NCBI GenBank assembly: GCA_902554035.1
Contig: CACDMX010000002.1
Location: forward strand, 62,001-126,000
Direction: 5' to 3'
Source: an uncultured Pelagibacteraceae bacterium
Lineage (GTDB): Bacteria > Pseudomonadota > Alphaproteobacteria > Pelagibacterales > Pelagibacteraceae
Length of the DNA stretch: 64,000 nt
The position numbers and the translations under genes were made by a program. The notes beneath the pieces were generated by a model that was not told where the DNA came from, searched no databases, and was given only the letters and a program-made list of their open reading frames with translations. How positions within the stretch are numbered: position 1 is the stretch's first letter; each line of letters opens with the position of its first letter. Shown piece by piece: positions 1 to 8,433 of this stretch.

Positions 1-1
1 G

Positions 2-1468
2 TCGATTTATCTAACAAAATTGGAATTCTATATTCAGAATTTCTCACAATTAATCAAAGCAGAGATGACACTAAAATTATTTAGAAAATATATTTTTAGA
101 AAATATGAGACAAATTTAAACTTCAATTCCTCAATTTTACTTAGAAATTTAACATCAGAAATTCATAATTTTACAGCAGGAGTGCTTGACCCCTTAATTA
201 TGTTAGCAAAGGAAACATTCATAATTTTGTTAATAATGATTATGTTGTTTACAATTAATCTTAAAGTTAGTTTGTTTATTTTAGTATTTTCAGGAATTTT
301 TTTTTTAATTGCAAAGAATCTGTTCGGTAACATTCTTGAAAAGTTAGGACATTCAGAACAAAAAATAAAAGGTCAACAAAATAAAGTTATTATGGAGTCT
401 TTACAGGGCATTAAGTTCATAAAATCCTATAAATTGGAGAATTTGTTTAGTAAAGAATTACAAAATGTATTTTATAATTTTGTATCAATTAAATCAAAAT
501 CTACCGCCCTAAGAATACTACCACGTATCTGGATAGAATTTTTTATCATATTTTTTTTATTTTTATTGAGTTTTATTTTTATTTCTATGGGATATAAAAT
601 GACGGAATTTATTTTTTTTGTTTCAATTTTCATGATTGCGATGATTAAGATTATGCCAGCACTCATCTCTATTATTAGAGTAGTAAATGTTTTTAGTAAC
701 TATAAGGCCTCAATTCATTTAATAGATGAGGAGCTTAAAGAAAAAATAAATGAAACGGAAAATATATATCAAACTTCAGAAAATCTAAAAGAACTGCAAT
801 TTGAGAAAAATTTTGAATGTAAAGATATCAATTTCACATATGGAAAAAGTAGCGAGATAATTAAAAATCTTTCTTTAGAAATTAACAGAGAAAATGATAT
901 TGTTGGTATTTATGGACCAAGTGGTTCAGGAAAAACTACAATAGTAGATATTTTGATTGGTCTACTGACCCCAAATAACGGAAAATTTTATGTAGATGGA
1001 ATTGAAACTGATATTTCAAAATATAAGCAAATTTTTGGTTATGTTCCCCAAACCACTTTTCTTTTTGATGATACAATTAAAAATAATATTATTATTTCAA
1101 ATTATCAAAAGCAAAATACCTCTGATAAGCAATTTATGGATGTACTTAAGATAACTCAATTGTATGAATTTGTTCAGTCTTTAGAAAATAAAGAAAATAC
1201 TTTGATTGGTGAAAATGGTGCAAAATTATCTGGAGGCCAAAGACAAAGAATAGGTATTGCTAGAGCATTGATTTATGATCCAAAAATACTGATAATTGAT
1301 GAAGCAACTAGTGGATTAGATAAAGAAACTGAAAAAAAAGTTCTTAATGATTTAAAAGTTATATCGAGAAAAAAATCTATAATTGCCATTTCACATAGTT
1401 CAAATATTTGGGAATATTGTAATAAACTTTATAATTTATCAGACAAAAAATTGGTTAGGATAAAATAA
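2..1468 (+). CDS. ABC transporter (fused membrane and ATPase domains), 5' truncated by window edge
   Basis: This is an exporter-type ABC transporter that probably flips a lipid-linked glycan or exports a surface molecule across the inner membrane. The reading frame is open to the left edge, so the true start lies outside the window; a TTG at 20 is only the first start-like codon. Hydrophobic helices fill the N-terminal half. The ATPase half shows Walker A GPSGSGKTT near residue 300 (counting from the TTG), the signature LSGGQRQR near 402, Walker B ILIIDEATSGLD near 424 and an H-loop histidine in ISHSSN. The architecture fits the MsbA/PglK class (about 550-600 aa), so roughly 100 residues are missing. 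The polysaccharide neighbours support a glycan flippase, but the substrate is unknown. Confidence 0.9.
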   Translation, partial: SIYLTKLEFYIQNFSQLIKAEMTLKLFRKYIFRKYETNLNFNSSILLRNLTSEIHNFTAGVLDPLIMLAKETFIILLIMIMLFTINLKVSLFILVFSGIFFLIAKNLFGNILEKLGHSEQKIKGQQNKVIMESLQGIKFIKSYKLENLFSKELQNVFYNFVSIKSKSTALRILPRIWIEFFIIFFLFLLSFIFISMGYKMTEFIFFVSIFMIAMIKIMPALISIIRVVNVFSNYKASIHLIDEELKEKINETENIYQTSENLKELQFEKNFECKDINFTYGKSSEIIKNLSLEINRENDIVGIYGPSGSGKTTIVDILIGLLTPNNGKFYVDGIETDISKYKQIFGYVPQTTFLFDDTIKNNIIISNYQKQNTSDKQFMDVLKITQLYEFVQSLENKENTLIGENGAKLSGGQRQRIGIARALIYDPKILIIDEATSGLDKETEKKVLNDLKVISRKKSIIAISHSSNIWEYCNKLYNLSDKKLVRIK

Positions 1469-1488
1469 AGTAAAAAGGACTAATTTTT

Positions 1489-2136
1489 ATGAAAAGAAAA
1501 TATTGGGAAATATATTATAAAAAAAAAAAAAAATTATTTAAACCAAGCAATTTTTCTAAATTTATAAATAAAAAAAAAATAATCAATAAAAAGTCAAATA
1601 TCTTAGAAATGGGATGTGGGGATGGAAGAGATAGTTTTTATTTTAGTAAAACTGCTCAAAACATTGTTGCAGTTGATTCCTCACTCGAAATAATAAGAAA
1701 AAACAATATTTATAAAATTAATAATAATATAAAGAATATAAAATTCTTATGCGTAAATGTTGCAATAAAAAATCAATTCAAATTATTGGTTAAAGAAAAA
1801 AAATTTAATATTGTATATGCTCGTTTTTTTTTACATGCTATAAATGAAAAATCTGAGAAAAACCTTTTTAAGAATTTTGACTTACTGTCAAAAAAAATTG
1901 TTTATTTTTTCGAATTTCGTACATCAAAAGATGATTTAATTAACCATGGAAAAAAAATTTCTAAATATGAGAGAATGACTTCCCACTATAGAAGATTTAT
2001 AAATACCAACGATTTTATAAAAAAGATAAAAAAAATGAATTTTAAAATATTATATTTTAATGAAAGAAAAGGATTATCTAAATTTAATAATGAAGACCCA
2101 CATTTATGCAGAGTAATTTTTAAAAAAAAATCATGA
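1489..2136 (+). CDS. class I SAM-dependent methyltransferase
   Basis: The protein has 215 aa with a Rossmann-type SAM-binding motif I, ILEMGCGDGRD, near residues 36-46, and an acidic residue ending the next strand (VAVDSS), as in class I methyltransferases. The substrate cannot be read from sequence; a sugar or a glycan-linked group is plausible from the cluster. It follows the ABC transporter by 20 nt and overlaps the next gene by 4 nt, so the three are probably cotranscribed. A run of 15 A residues encodes five lysines at residues 11-15. Slippage in this run would frameshift nearly the whole protein, so expression may be phase-variable. Confidence 0.8.
   Translation: MKRKYWEIYYKKKKKLFKPSNFSKFINKKKIINKKSNILEMGCGDGRDSFYFSKTAQNIVAVDSSLEIIRKNNIYKINNNIKNIKFLCVNVAIKNQFKLLVKEKKFNIVYARFFLHAINEKSEKNLFKNFDLLSKKIVYFFEFRTSKDDLINHGKKISKYERMTSHYRRFINTNDFIKKIKKMNFKILYFNERKGLSKFNNEDPHLCRVIFKKKS
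1519..1533 (+). repeat. 15-nt poly-A tract inside methyltransferase gene
   Basis: Fifteen consecutive A residues lie 30 nt inside the methyltransferase gene and encode five lysines. It is the longest homopolymer I noticed in the window. Runs in core genes top out at about ten. Confidence 0.9.
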
Positions 2137-2657
2137 AATTAAAAATTAAAAATAAAAAAAAAGGAACAGTATTTTGGGTTACAGGAGTATCTGGAGTTGG
2201 AAAAACAACAATTTCACAGAATTTATTGAAAATTATTAATAAAAAATTTGGTCCTACAGTTTTAATAAATGGAGATGATTTTAGAAAAATATTTAATCTA
2301 AAAAAATATGACATCAAATCTAGGAAAAAATATGTATTTCAATATGCCAAATTTTGTAAACTTATATCTAATAGAGGAATAAACGTTATTTTAGCTGTTG
2401 TAGGTTTATTTCACCATATTCACAAATGGAATAGGAAAAACTTTGAAAATTACATTGAGATTTATATAAAAGCTGATTTTAATAAAATTAAAAAACATGA
2501 TAAGAGAAAAATTTATTTAAAGAATAAAGTGTTTGGCTTAGATATAAAAGCTGAAATTCCAAAAAAACCTCACATTACTATTTATAATGATTTTAAAAAA
2601 AATCAAAAACACTATGCAAATTTAATTTATAAAAAAATTAAAAATGATTATTGCTGA
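2133..2657 (+). CDS. adenylylsulfate kinase-like (CysC family) P-loop kinase
   Basis: The protein has 174 aa with a P-loop, GVSGVGKTT, at about residues 17-25, followed by NGDDFRKIF, which matches the DGDNVR region of APS kinases. It is close to a stand-alone CysC in length. Where true APS kinases have the ISPY..R substrate loop, this protein has LFHHIHKWNR. To my memory that resembles CysC-like proteins of capsule loci, such as Campylobacter Cj1415, which phosphorylates cytidine diphosphoramidate. No ATP sulfurylase or sulfotransferase is visible nearby. It overlaps the genes on both sides (4 and 14 nt), so it belongs to this surface-glycan operon. The fold is confident; the substrate is not. 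Confidence 0.7.
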   Translation: MKLKIKNKKKGTVFWVTGVSGVGKTTISQNLLKIINKKFGPTVLINGDDFRKIFNLKKYDIKSRKKYVFQYAKFCKLISNRGINVILAVVGLFHHIHKWNRKNFENYIEIYIKADFNKIKKHDKRKIYLKNKVFGLDIKAEIPKKPHITIYNDFKKNQKHYANLIYKKIKNDYC

Positions 2658-3825
2658 AATTTGCTCAATACCTAGTTACTCTAAAAAGTATTTTATGAGA
2701 AAAGAAATGTATGATGAATTAGCAAGTAAATCAGACAAATTTTATTTCATCAACTGTCATACATTGGTAGATAAAGAAAAAATAAGTTATAGTAAAAAAA
2801 TTTTCTCGAACAAAAATATACGTTTGTTTCATCCTAAATCTTATGATGAACTAAACAAATTTTTAAAAACAAATAACATTTTTTTAATTAATAATTTATC
2901 ACCAAAATTTTATCACTTAAGAATTCATATTATGTTAAAGAAAAAAAATATTTTTCAAGTTTACATAGACAATTTAGGCGAGGTCTCAAATTATAAATTA
3001 GAAAATTGGGATTCGGTAAATTTGAAAAATAAAATATATTTTCTATATTTAAAAAAATTTTCCTTTTTGTTTTATAGAATTCTTCAAAATTTAAGAATAA
3101 TTAACCAAATTGATATCCTGTATATTGCTAGAAATGATTTAAGAAAAAACTATAAAAAATCGACTTTTTTAAAATTTTTTTTTAAACCTCGCTTCAAAAA
3201 AATAAAGCCTGTAAAACCTAAAATAGGTTTTTTTAATAAAGTAAAATTACAAGAAAAGTTTTTAGTTTTTATTGATGCCAACATAAATCATGATGATATT
3301 TTAATGAGGGGTAATAAACTTAATATAAAAGATAAAAAAAAATATTTAACTTTACTTGAAAAGTATTTAGTTAATTTAAAAAAACTTTATAAAAAAAAAA
3401 TTATAATTTGCCTACATCCATCATCAAATATTAATTTTTACAGAAAATATATAAAAGGAATTAAAATTATAAAATTTAAAACTGAGTTCTATTTAATGAA
3501 AGCATTTATTGTTTTATTTCACGAGTCTAGCTCAATTACTGGAGCTTTATTACTAAAAAAAAAAATTATTAATTTAAGTTATGCACCACTAGGATCATAT
3601 ATGGCAAATAGAGGAAAAATTTATTTAAAAAAATTTAATTTAATGAGTCATGATCTTCATAAATCAACAAGTTTTAATTTAGATAAAAAAATTTTATTAA
3701 AAAAACTTATAAATAATACAAATAACTACAATAATTATTTAAAAAAAGTTTATTTTATAAACAATAAATATAAAGATATTAATCAAGAACTAAGAATTGA
3801 GATAGATAGATATAAAAAAAAATAG
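2644..3825 (+). CDS. hypothetical protein, possible surface-glycan transferase
   Basis: I do not recognise a named family for this 393-aa protein. It is soluble-looking and very basic. The C-terminal half has a strand-turn motif, IIICLHPSSN (about residues 254-263), then FHESSSITGALLLKKKIINL (about 296-315). This HP...SS...A pattern also occurs in the nucleotide-sugar-binding halves of CDP-glycerol and polysialyl-type transferases. The start overlaps the kinase gene by 14 nt, so it is the last gene of the left operon. A glycosyl or glycerophosphate transferase is a guess from pattern and context only. Confidence 0.5.
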   Translation: MIIAEICSIPSYSKKYFMRKEMYDELASKSDKFYFINCHTLVDKEKISYSKKIFSNKNIRLFHPKSYDELNKFLKTNNIFLINNLSPKFYHLRIHIMLKKKNIFQVYIDNLGEVSNYKLENWDSVNLKNKIYFLYLKKFSFLFYRILQNLRIINQIDILYIARNDLRKNYKKSTFLKFFFKPRFKKIKPVKPKIGFFNKVKLQEKFLVFIDANINHDDILMRGNKLNIKDKKKYLTLLEKYLVNLKKLYKKKIIICLHPSSNINFYRKYIKGIKIIKFKTEFYLMKAFIVLFHESSSITGALLLKKKIINLSYAPLGSYMANRGKIYLKKFNLMSHDLHKSTSFNLDKKILLKKLINNTNNYNNYLKKVYFINNKYKDINQELRIEIDRYKKK

Positions 3826-3844
3826 AAAAAATTTTATATTAAAT

Positions 3845-5080
3845 TTAAGATTTTTTAAAAAACTTTATTGCACCAATTTTAAATTTTTTAACCAAATAAT
3901 TAATTTGAGATTTTTCATGGGCTAGAGATATAAACATTATTCCATTAGCTGGCATATTAATATTTTGGCTTTGAATATATTTTTTGAATTTTGAAATTTT
4001 TTTATTCTTTCTTGTCTCAAAAAAATCTCTACTTGCTCTATCTAACATAAACTTTTTTGAGTAAACAAGCCTGAGCATAGATTTAAATCTGTAAACTTTT
4101 AAATCAAGTTTTGATTTAGTGAAAAATTTATTTAGCTCTTCCTCAAAATATTTTGCATTCATATTTAATTTGTAGAATATTTTTTTTCTATTTTTAGTAA
4201 CATATTTTAAGATCTCATTTCCTATAAAAGTTATTATAGAATTTCCAGAAAAAGTCCCTCCAAAAAAAACTTTTGGTTTTACTTTAATTAACTTTTTTGA
4301 AACTTTTTTATTAATAGTTATGATTCCTATTGGAAAACCAGCTCCAAAGCATTTTCCAAAAATACTTATATCTGGCTTAATTTTAAAATATTTTTGAACT
4401 GAAGAACAATCAGTTCTAAGTCCTGTAATCATTTCATCAAAAATTAAATTACAATTATTTTTTTTACAAAAAACTTCTAAATAACTTAAATAGTTTTTTA
4501 TGTTTTCGTAAGGTAAACTTGCTTGCACTGGTTCTACGATTATACAGTTTAATTTTTTTTTGTATCTTTCTAATATTTTTTTTGTTTTTTCTATTTCATT
4601 ATAAGGAATTAATACTAAATTTTTTTTATGGGAATCTAATAAACCACCCGATAACTCAATTGGCTTTAAAGATTTGCCCGTTTTAAATAAAAGTTGATCA
4701 ACTGAGCCATGCCACCCACCAGTAACATATGCAATTTTTAATTTATTATTAATAGCTCTGGAAATTCTTAAAGATTTTATAACTCCCTCTGTTCCAGAGT
4801 TACAAAAAATTATTTTTTCAGAGTTAGGAACAATCCTTTTAATATTTTTAGCAAAATTTTCAGCATGGATATTTGGAGCTGCTATATTTGAAACTTTTTC
4901 TTTCAAAAACTTATTAATAACTTTTTTAACAATTTCATGATTATGACCTAACAAAATAGAGCCAGCACACATTGATAAATCAATATAATTTTTATTTTTA
5001 TATGAAATTATTGATCCTTTTGCACTTTTGAATAATTCAGGGTTTTTACTATAACCTTCATTTATAATTATTTTGGACAT
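3845..5080 (-). CDS. class III PLP aminotransferase, glutamate-1-semialdehyde aminomutase-like
   Basis: This 411-aa protein resembles glutamate-1-semialdehyde 2,1-aminomutase. The pyridoxal-phosphate site shows FDEMITGLR (the Asp that pairs with the cofactor nitrogen) and IFGKCFGAGFPIG, whose lysine at about residue 242 should form the Schiff base. GSGTEG-like phosphate binding is represented by NSGTEG near residue 95. It lies alone on the minus strand between plus-strand glycan genes. The housekeeping haem aminomutase would not be expected in a surface island, so it more likely aminates a glycan precursor or a decorating group. Its real substrate is unknown. Confidence 0.75.
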   Translation of the reverse strand: MSKIIINEGYSKNPELFKSAKGSIISYKNKNYIDLSMCAGSILLGHNHEIVKKVINKFLKEKVSNIAAPNIHAENFAKNIKRIVPNSEKIIFCNSGTEGVIKSLRISRAINNKLKIAYVTGGWHGSVDQLLFKTGKSLKPIELSGGLLDSHKKNLVLIPYNEIEKTKKILERYKKKLNCIIVEPVQASLPYENIKNYLSYLEVFCKKNNCNLIFDEMITGLRTDCSSVQKYFKIKPDISIFGKCFGAGFPIGIITINKKVSKKLIKVKPKVFFGGTFSGNSIITFIGNEILKYVTKNRKKIFYKLNMNAKYFEEELNKFFTKSKLDLKVYRFKSMLRLVYSKKFMLDRASRDFFETRKNKKISKFKKYIQSQNINMPANGIMFISLAHEKSQINYLVKKFKIGAIKFFKKS

Positions 5081-5152
5081 AAATATTTAATAGAAATTCA
5101 ATTTAAATAGTAATAACACATTAATAGAAATTTAAAAAATTATAAATTAATA

Positions 5153-6244
5153 ATGAAAATATTATTTGATTATTCAATTTTTTTTCATCAAAAATATGGT
5201 GGAATATCAAGATACTTTTTAAACTTACAAGAGCAATTTTTAAAAAAGAATATAGACATAAGAATTTTTGCACCAATACATCAAAATATTTTCCTTAAGA
5301 ATAATAGAAATAATAATTTATTTAATATCTATTTGAAAAACTATCCTTTGCTTACGAGAAAAATTTTTAAAACATTTAATCATTTCTCATCAAAAATTTA
5401 TTACAATATTTATAGACCAGAAATTATTCATAAAACTTTTTATGAAAAAAATATAAACAAAAATAAATGCAAAAGAGTTATTACTGTTTATGACCTCATA
5501 CATGAAATTTATTATAAAGATTACAATAAACCAAATAACTTTAAACCAAAAAAAAAAGCTTTTGATTATATAGATAAAATAATTTGTATCTCGAATAATA
5601 CAAAAAAAGATCTTCTAAATTTTTATGATGTTGACGAAAAAAAGGTAGAAGTTATTCATCTTGGTGTACAAAAATTTCATGATTATGAAAAAAAAAATAT
5701 TATTGAATACAAAAAACCATTTCTTCTGTATGTTGGCGATAGACTTAGATATAAAAATTTCTTTAACTTTATTAAAGCATATAGTACCTCAACAAAACTA
5801 CAAAAAGATTTTGATATTGTTTGTTCTGGGGGTGGAGATATTACTAATTTAGAAAAAAATTTAATTTTAAATTTAAATGTTGATATAAAAAAAATAAAAC
5901 AAATAGAAGCAAACGACGATCAATTATCTTATCTTTATAAAAATGCATCTGCATTTATATATCCATCAAAATACGAGGGTTTTGGATTGCCAACGCTTGA
6001 GGCTATGTCTTTAGGATGTCCAGTAATATCAAGTAAACATAGCGCAATAATTGAAACCGTAGGAGACGCAGCCAAAACATTTAATTCTGAAGATTATGAA
6101 GATATAAAATTTTGTATTGAGAAAGTTGTTTATTCAAAACAAGAAATTGAAAGTTTGAGGCTCAAGGGTTTTAAAAGAGTTAAAATGTTTTCTTGGGAAG
6201 ACTGTGCTGAAAAGACTTTAAATGTTTATAAAAAAATTATTTAA
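5153..6244 (+). CDS. glycosyltransferase family 4 (GT-B)
   Basis: This is a 363-aa retaining GT-B glycosyltransferase. The N-terminal domain contains the linker region VYDLIHE (about residue 106) and ICISNNTKKDLL (about 143). The C-terminal domain has LLYVGDRLRYKN (about 190) and the donor-site pattern YPSKYEGFGLPTLEAMSLGCPVI (about 270-292), with the E-x7-E glutamates of GT4 enzymes. Similar proteins include O-antigen mannosyltransferases, but donor and acceptor cannot be read here. It converges on the minus-strand gene that ends 2 nt downstream. Confidence 0.88.
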   Translation: MKILFDYSIFFHQKYGGISRYFLNLQEQFLKKNIDIRIFAPIHQNIFLKNNRNNNLFNIYLKNYPLLTRKIFKTFNHFSSKIYYNIYRPEIIHKTFYEKNINKNKCKRVITVYDLIHEIYYKDYNKPNNFKPKKKAFDYIDKIICISNNTKKDLLNFYDVDEKKVEVIHLGVQKFHDYEKKNIIEYKKPFLLYVGDRLRYKNFFNFIKAYSTSTKLQKDFDIVCSGGGDITNLEKNLILNLNVDIKKIKQIEANDDQLSYLYKNASAFIYPSKYEGFGLPTLEAMSLGCPVISSKHSAIIETVGDAAKTFNSEDYEDIKFCIEKVVYSKQEIESLRLKGFKRVKMFSWEDCAEKTLNVYKKII

Positions 6245-6246
6245 GT

Positions 6247-7404
6247 TTAAACTTTATCATTTAATATGTTATTAATTGCTAAAGCACTTTGTTTAAGTGA
6301 GTTACCATAATTTTTAATTCTTAAATTTCTTAATTTAAATATATCTTGTTCAATTTTATTTAAATTAGAATCTATATAATTACATTTATTGTTTAAATCA
6401 CTAATATTTTTCATAATGCTTCCAATTTGATCTCTATCTTTGAAAAAGTATAAATTTTTATTATTATTATTTTTTAAAAGCATTTCATCATTTGGTGAAA
6501 AAAAAATCACAGGATTAAGAGTAGAAAAAGCATAAGTATAAGCAGTACCTGAAAAGTCTGTTATTAAAAATTTAGATTTGAGGTAACTTTCAATATATGA
6601 ATTTTTTTCATCCAAAAAAAATTTTTTATTTAAAGAAAATCTATTATTTATTTTTTCAACATTTTTTTTAAGTTCTAAATCGTATAGATCTCTTGGATGA
6701 GGTCTATATATTAGATTTAAATTACTATTTTTTAAAATTTCATCAATAAGATCAGCTAAAAAAAAACTAATATTAAAATCTTGCAACATTGTAGATAATG
6801 TAGGAGCTAATAAGATAGAATTTTTGACAATAGATTTATTTTCTACTTGTCTGCTTACATAATCTAGCTTTAAATATCCAGTGTTAATTAATTTTGTATT
6901 ATTAACTTTTTTTTTTCTTTTGAGGTAGTTTTCAATTTTATCATTAATTAATTCAATTTGTATGTCCGAAGATAAAAAAATAAAGTTGCAATTAATTAAT
7001 GATTTAATAAGTCCATCTTCTTCAGCAACATCAACCATTGGTGTGTCATAAATATCATGATTAATATAAATTTTTGATTTCGAACTGGGGTATTTATAAA
7101 CAACATAATTACTTATAAAAATATCTAGGTTATATAGGAAGGATAAATACCCTAAATCTAAAAAAAAGGAATTACTTAAATCTTCAATTTCATTTTTTGA
7201 GCCAAAATTATAGCCTGCAATTATAAAAATTTTTTCTTCATTTTTTAGTTTTTCAATAAATTCAAATATACTTTTTGGATCTGATTTTACAGGAAAATAA
7301 AAAAAAACTACTTTATATTTTTGAAAGAATTTTTTAAAGAATATTAAAGAATTAATTATAATTATAGATTTTAATGATTTAAAAAATTTTATAATTTTAT
7401 ACAT
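6247..7404 (-). CDS. CDP-glycerol glycerophosphotransferase-like protein
   Basis: This 385-aa protein resembles the TagF/Glyphos_transf family, which transfers glycerol-phosphate or related groups from CDP-activated donors onto a growing glycan. The visible family signs are TGYLKLDYV (about residue 173), LLAPTLS (about 193), the donor-site stretch LIYRPHPRDL (about 229) and FLITDFSGTAYTYAF (about 276-290), where the SGT.A segment contacts phosphate. An N-terminal hydrophobic stretch may anchor it to the membrane. Such enzymes make teichoic-acid-like or phosphoglycerol-decorated polymers in both Gram types. The gene is 36 nt downstream of an FkbM-like gene on the same strand and is probably cotranscribed with it. 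Confidence 0.75.
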   Translation of the reverse strand: MYKIIKFFKSLKSIIIINSLIFFKKFFQKYKVVFFYFPVKSDPKSIFEFIEKLKNEEKIFIIAGYNFGSKNEIEDLSNSFFLDLGYLSFLYNLDIFISNYVVYKYPSSKSKIYINHDIYDTPMVDVAEEDGLIKSLINCNFIFLSSDIQIELINDKIENYLKRKKKVNNTKLINTGYLKLDYVSRQVENKSIVKNSILLAPTLSTMLQDFNISFFLADLIDEILKNSNLNLIYRPHPRDLYDLELKKNVEKINNRFSLNKKFFLDEKNSYIESYLKSKFLITDFSGTAYTYAFSTLNPVIFFSPNDEMLLKNNNNKNLYFFKDRDQIGSIMKNISDLNNKCNYIDSNLNKIEQDIFKLRNLRIKNYGNSLKQSALAINNILNDKV

Positions 7405-7440
7405 TTCTCTTGGTTAGACATAATGGTTTATTATTCATTA

Positions 7441-8361
7441 TTATAATTTCAGGCTAGATATTTTCACCAATTTATTTTTACTTAAATCTATCAAAAACTT
7501 ATTTTTTATTAGGTTTAAAGATTTATCTTTACTTAAATAACTTAAACTTCCTTTTCTATTTCTACTTTCTCTATATTTACTTAGAAATATTTTTTTTTCT
7601 TTGATTGAGTTTATTATTTTCTTAGAAAAATTTTTTTTTACAAAGAAAGCATTATTACCTGAAGAGTTTGTACCTAAAAATACATAGTTTTTATTTTTTA
7701 ATAAATTAATTAAAGCTTTAATCGAAGAACCAAAATATAAATTGCTATAATGTTCCTTATTTCTTTGAAACTTTTTTTTATATGGAACTGTTACTGATTT
7801 TTTTGAACCGAATAAAGAATTATATTCACAAACTAGGATTACAGGACTGATTATTTTTAATTCTTTTAAGATCCAATAATCTATTCCATCTATGTCTAAA
7901 CTTAAAAAACCAATTTTTTTTGGTATTTTTAATTGTTTTATGATTTTATTTATATTTTCCTTATTAACAAATTGGTTTTTTATTTTTAAATTATGTCTCC
8001 AATATATCCTTTGAGATTTGATTTCTGAAACTGCCTCTTTATCTGCCTCAATTAAAAATCCATCCCAATTTTTACTGATTAATAAAAATCTCGTATTTGA
8101 TTCTTTATAATTTTCCGTACCAATTTCTAAAAAACTTTTGGGTATATTGTTACATTTATTAATTATCCAATCTATTATTCCATCCTCGCCCCATTGTGAA
8201 AATACTTGAAATTCAACTTCAGATAAATTTTTTATTTTTTTAATTTTGTTGTTTTTAAAGGCCAAGTTCTTTGCTTTAAGAACCATATCCTTTTCTATCT
8301 CTTCTCTAAAAACTCGCTTTAAAGCAAAAGAAAGGTATTTTTTGAATTTTTGCTTTATCAT
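7441..8361 (-). CDS. FkbM-like / unknown SAM-fold protein
   Basis: This 306-aa protein carries FSQWGEDGIIDWI (about residue 53), SFLEIGTEN (about 75) and WDGFLIEADKEAV (about 93), followed by FLSLDIDGIDYWILKEL (about 152). This pattern resembles FkbM-type methyltransferases, in which the SQxGED and D-V/I-DG segments are conserved. The glycine-rich SAM loop is degenerate (EIGTEN). Methyl transfer is therefore likely but not certain. It is the first gene of a minus-strand pair with the CDP-glycerol-type transferase. The partner suggests modification of the same polymer. Confidence 0.6.
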   Translation of the reverse strand: MIKQKFKKYLSFALKRVFREEIEKDMVLKAKNLAFKNNKIKKIKNLSEVEFQVFSQWGEDGIIDWIINKCNNIPKSFLEIGTENYKESNTRFLLISKNWDGFLIEADKEAVSEIKSQRIYWRHNLKIKNQFVNKENINKIIKQLKIPKKIGFLSLDIDGIDYWILKELKIISPVILVCEYNSLFGSKKSVTVPYKKKFQRNKEHYSNLYFGSSIKALINLLKNKNYVFLGTNSSGNNAFFVKKNFSKKIINSIKEKKIFLSKYRESRNRKGSLSYLSKDKSLNLIKNKFLIDLSKNKLVKISSLKL

Positions 8362-8433
8362 ATTAAAAATTTAGAATTATAAATATATATATATTAATTC
8401 TTTTTTTTATTATAGATATTTGTCGATTTTTTT

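Noticed and set aside
3845..5080. Housekeeping hemL
   Set aside because: The fold matches, but the surface-glycan context makes the haem role doubtful, so I left the gene symbol empty.
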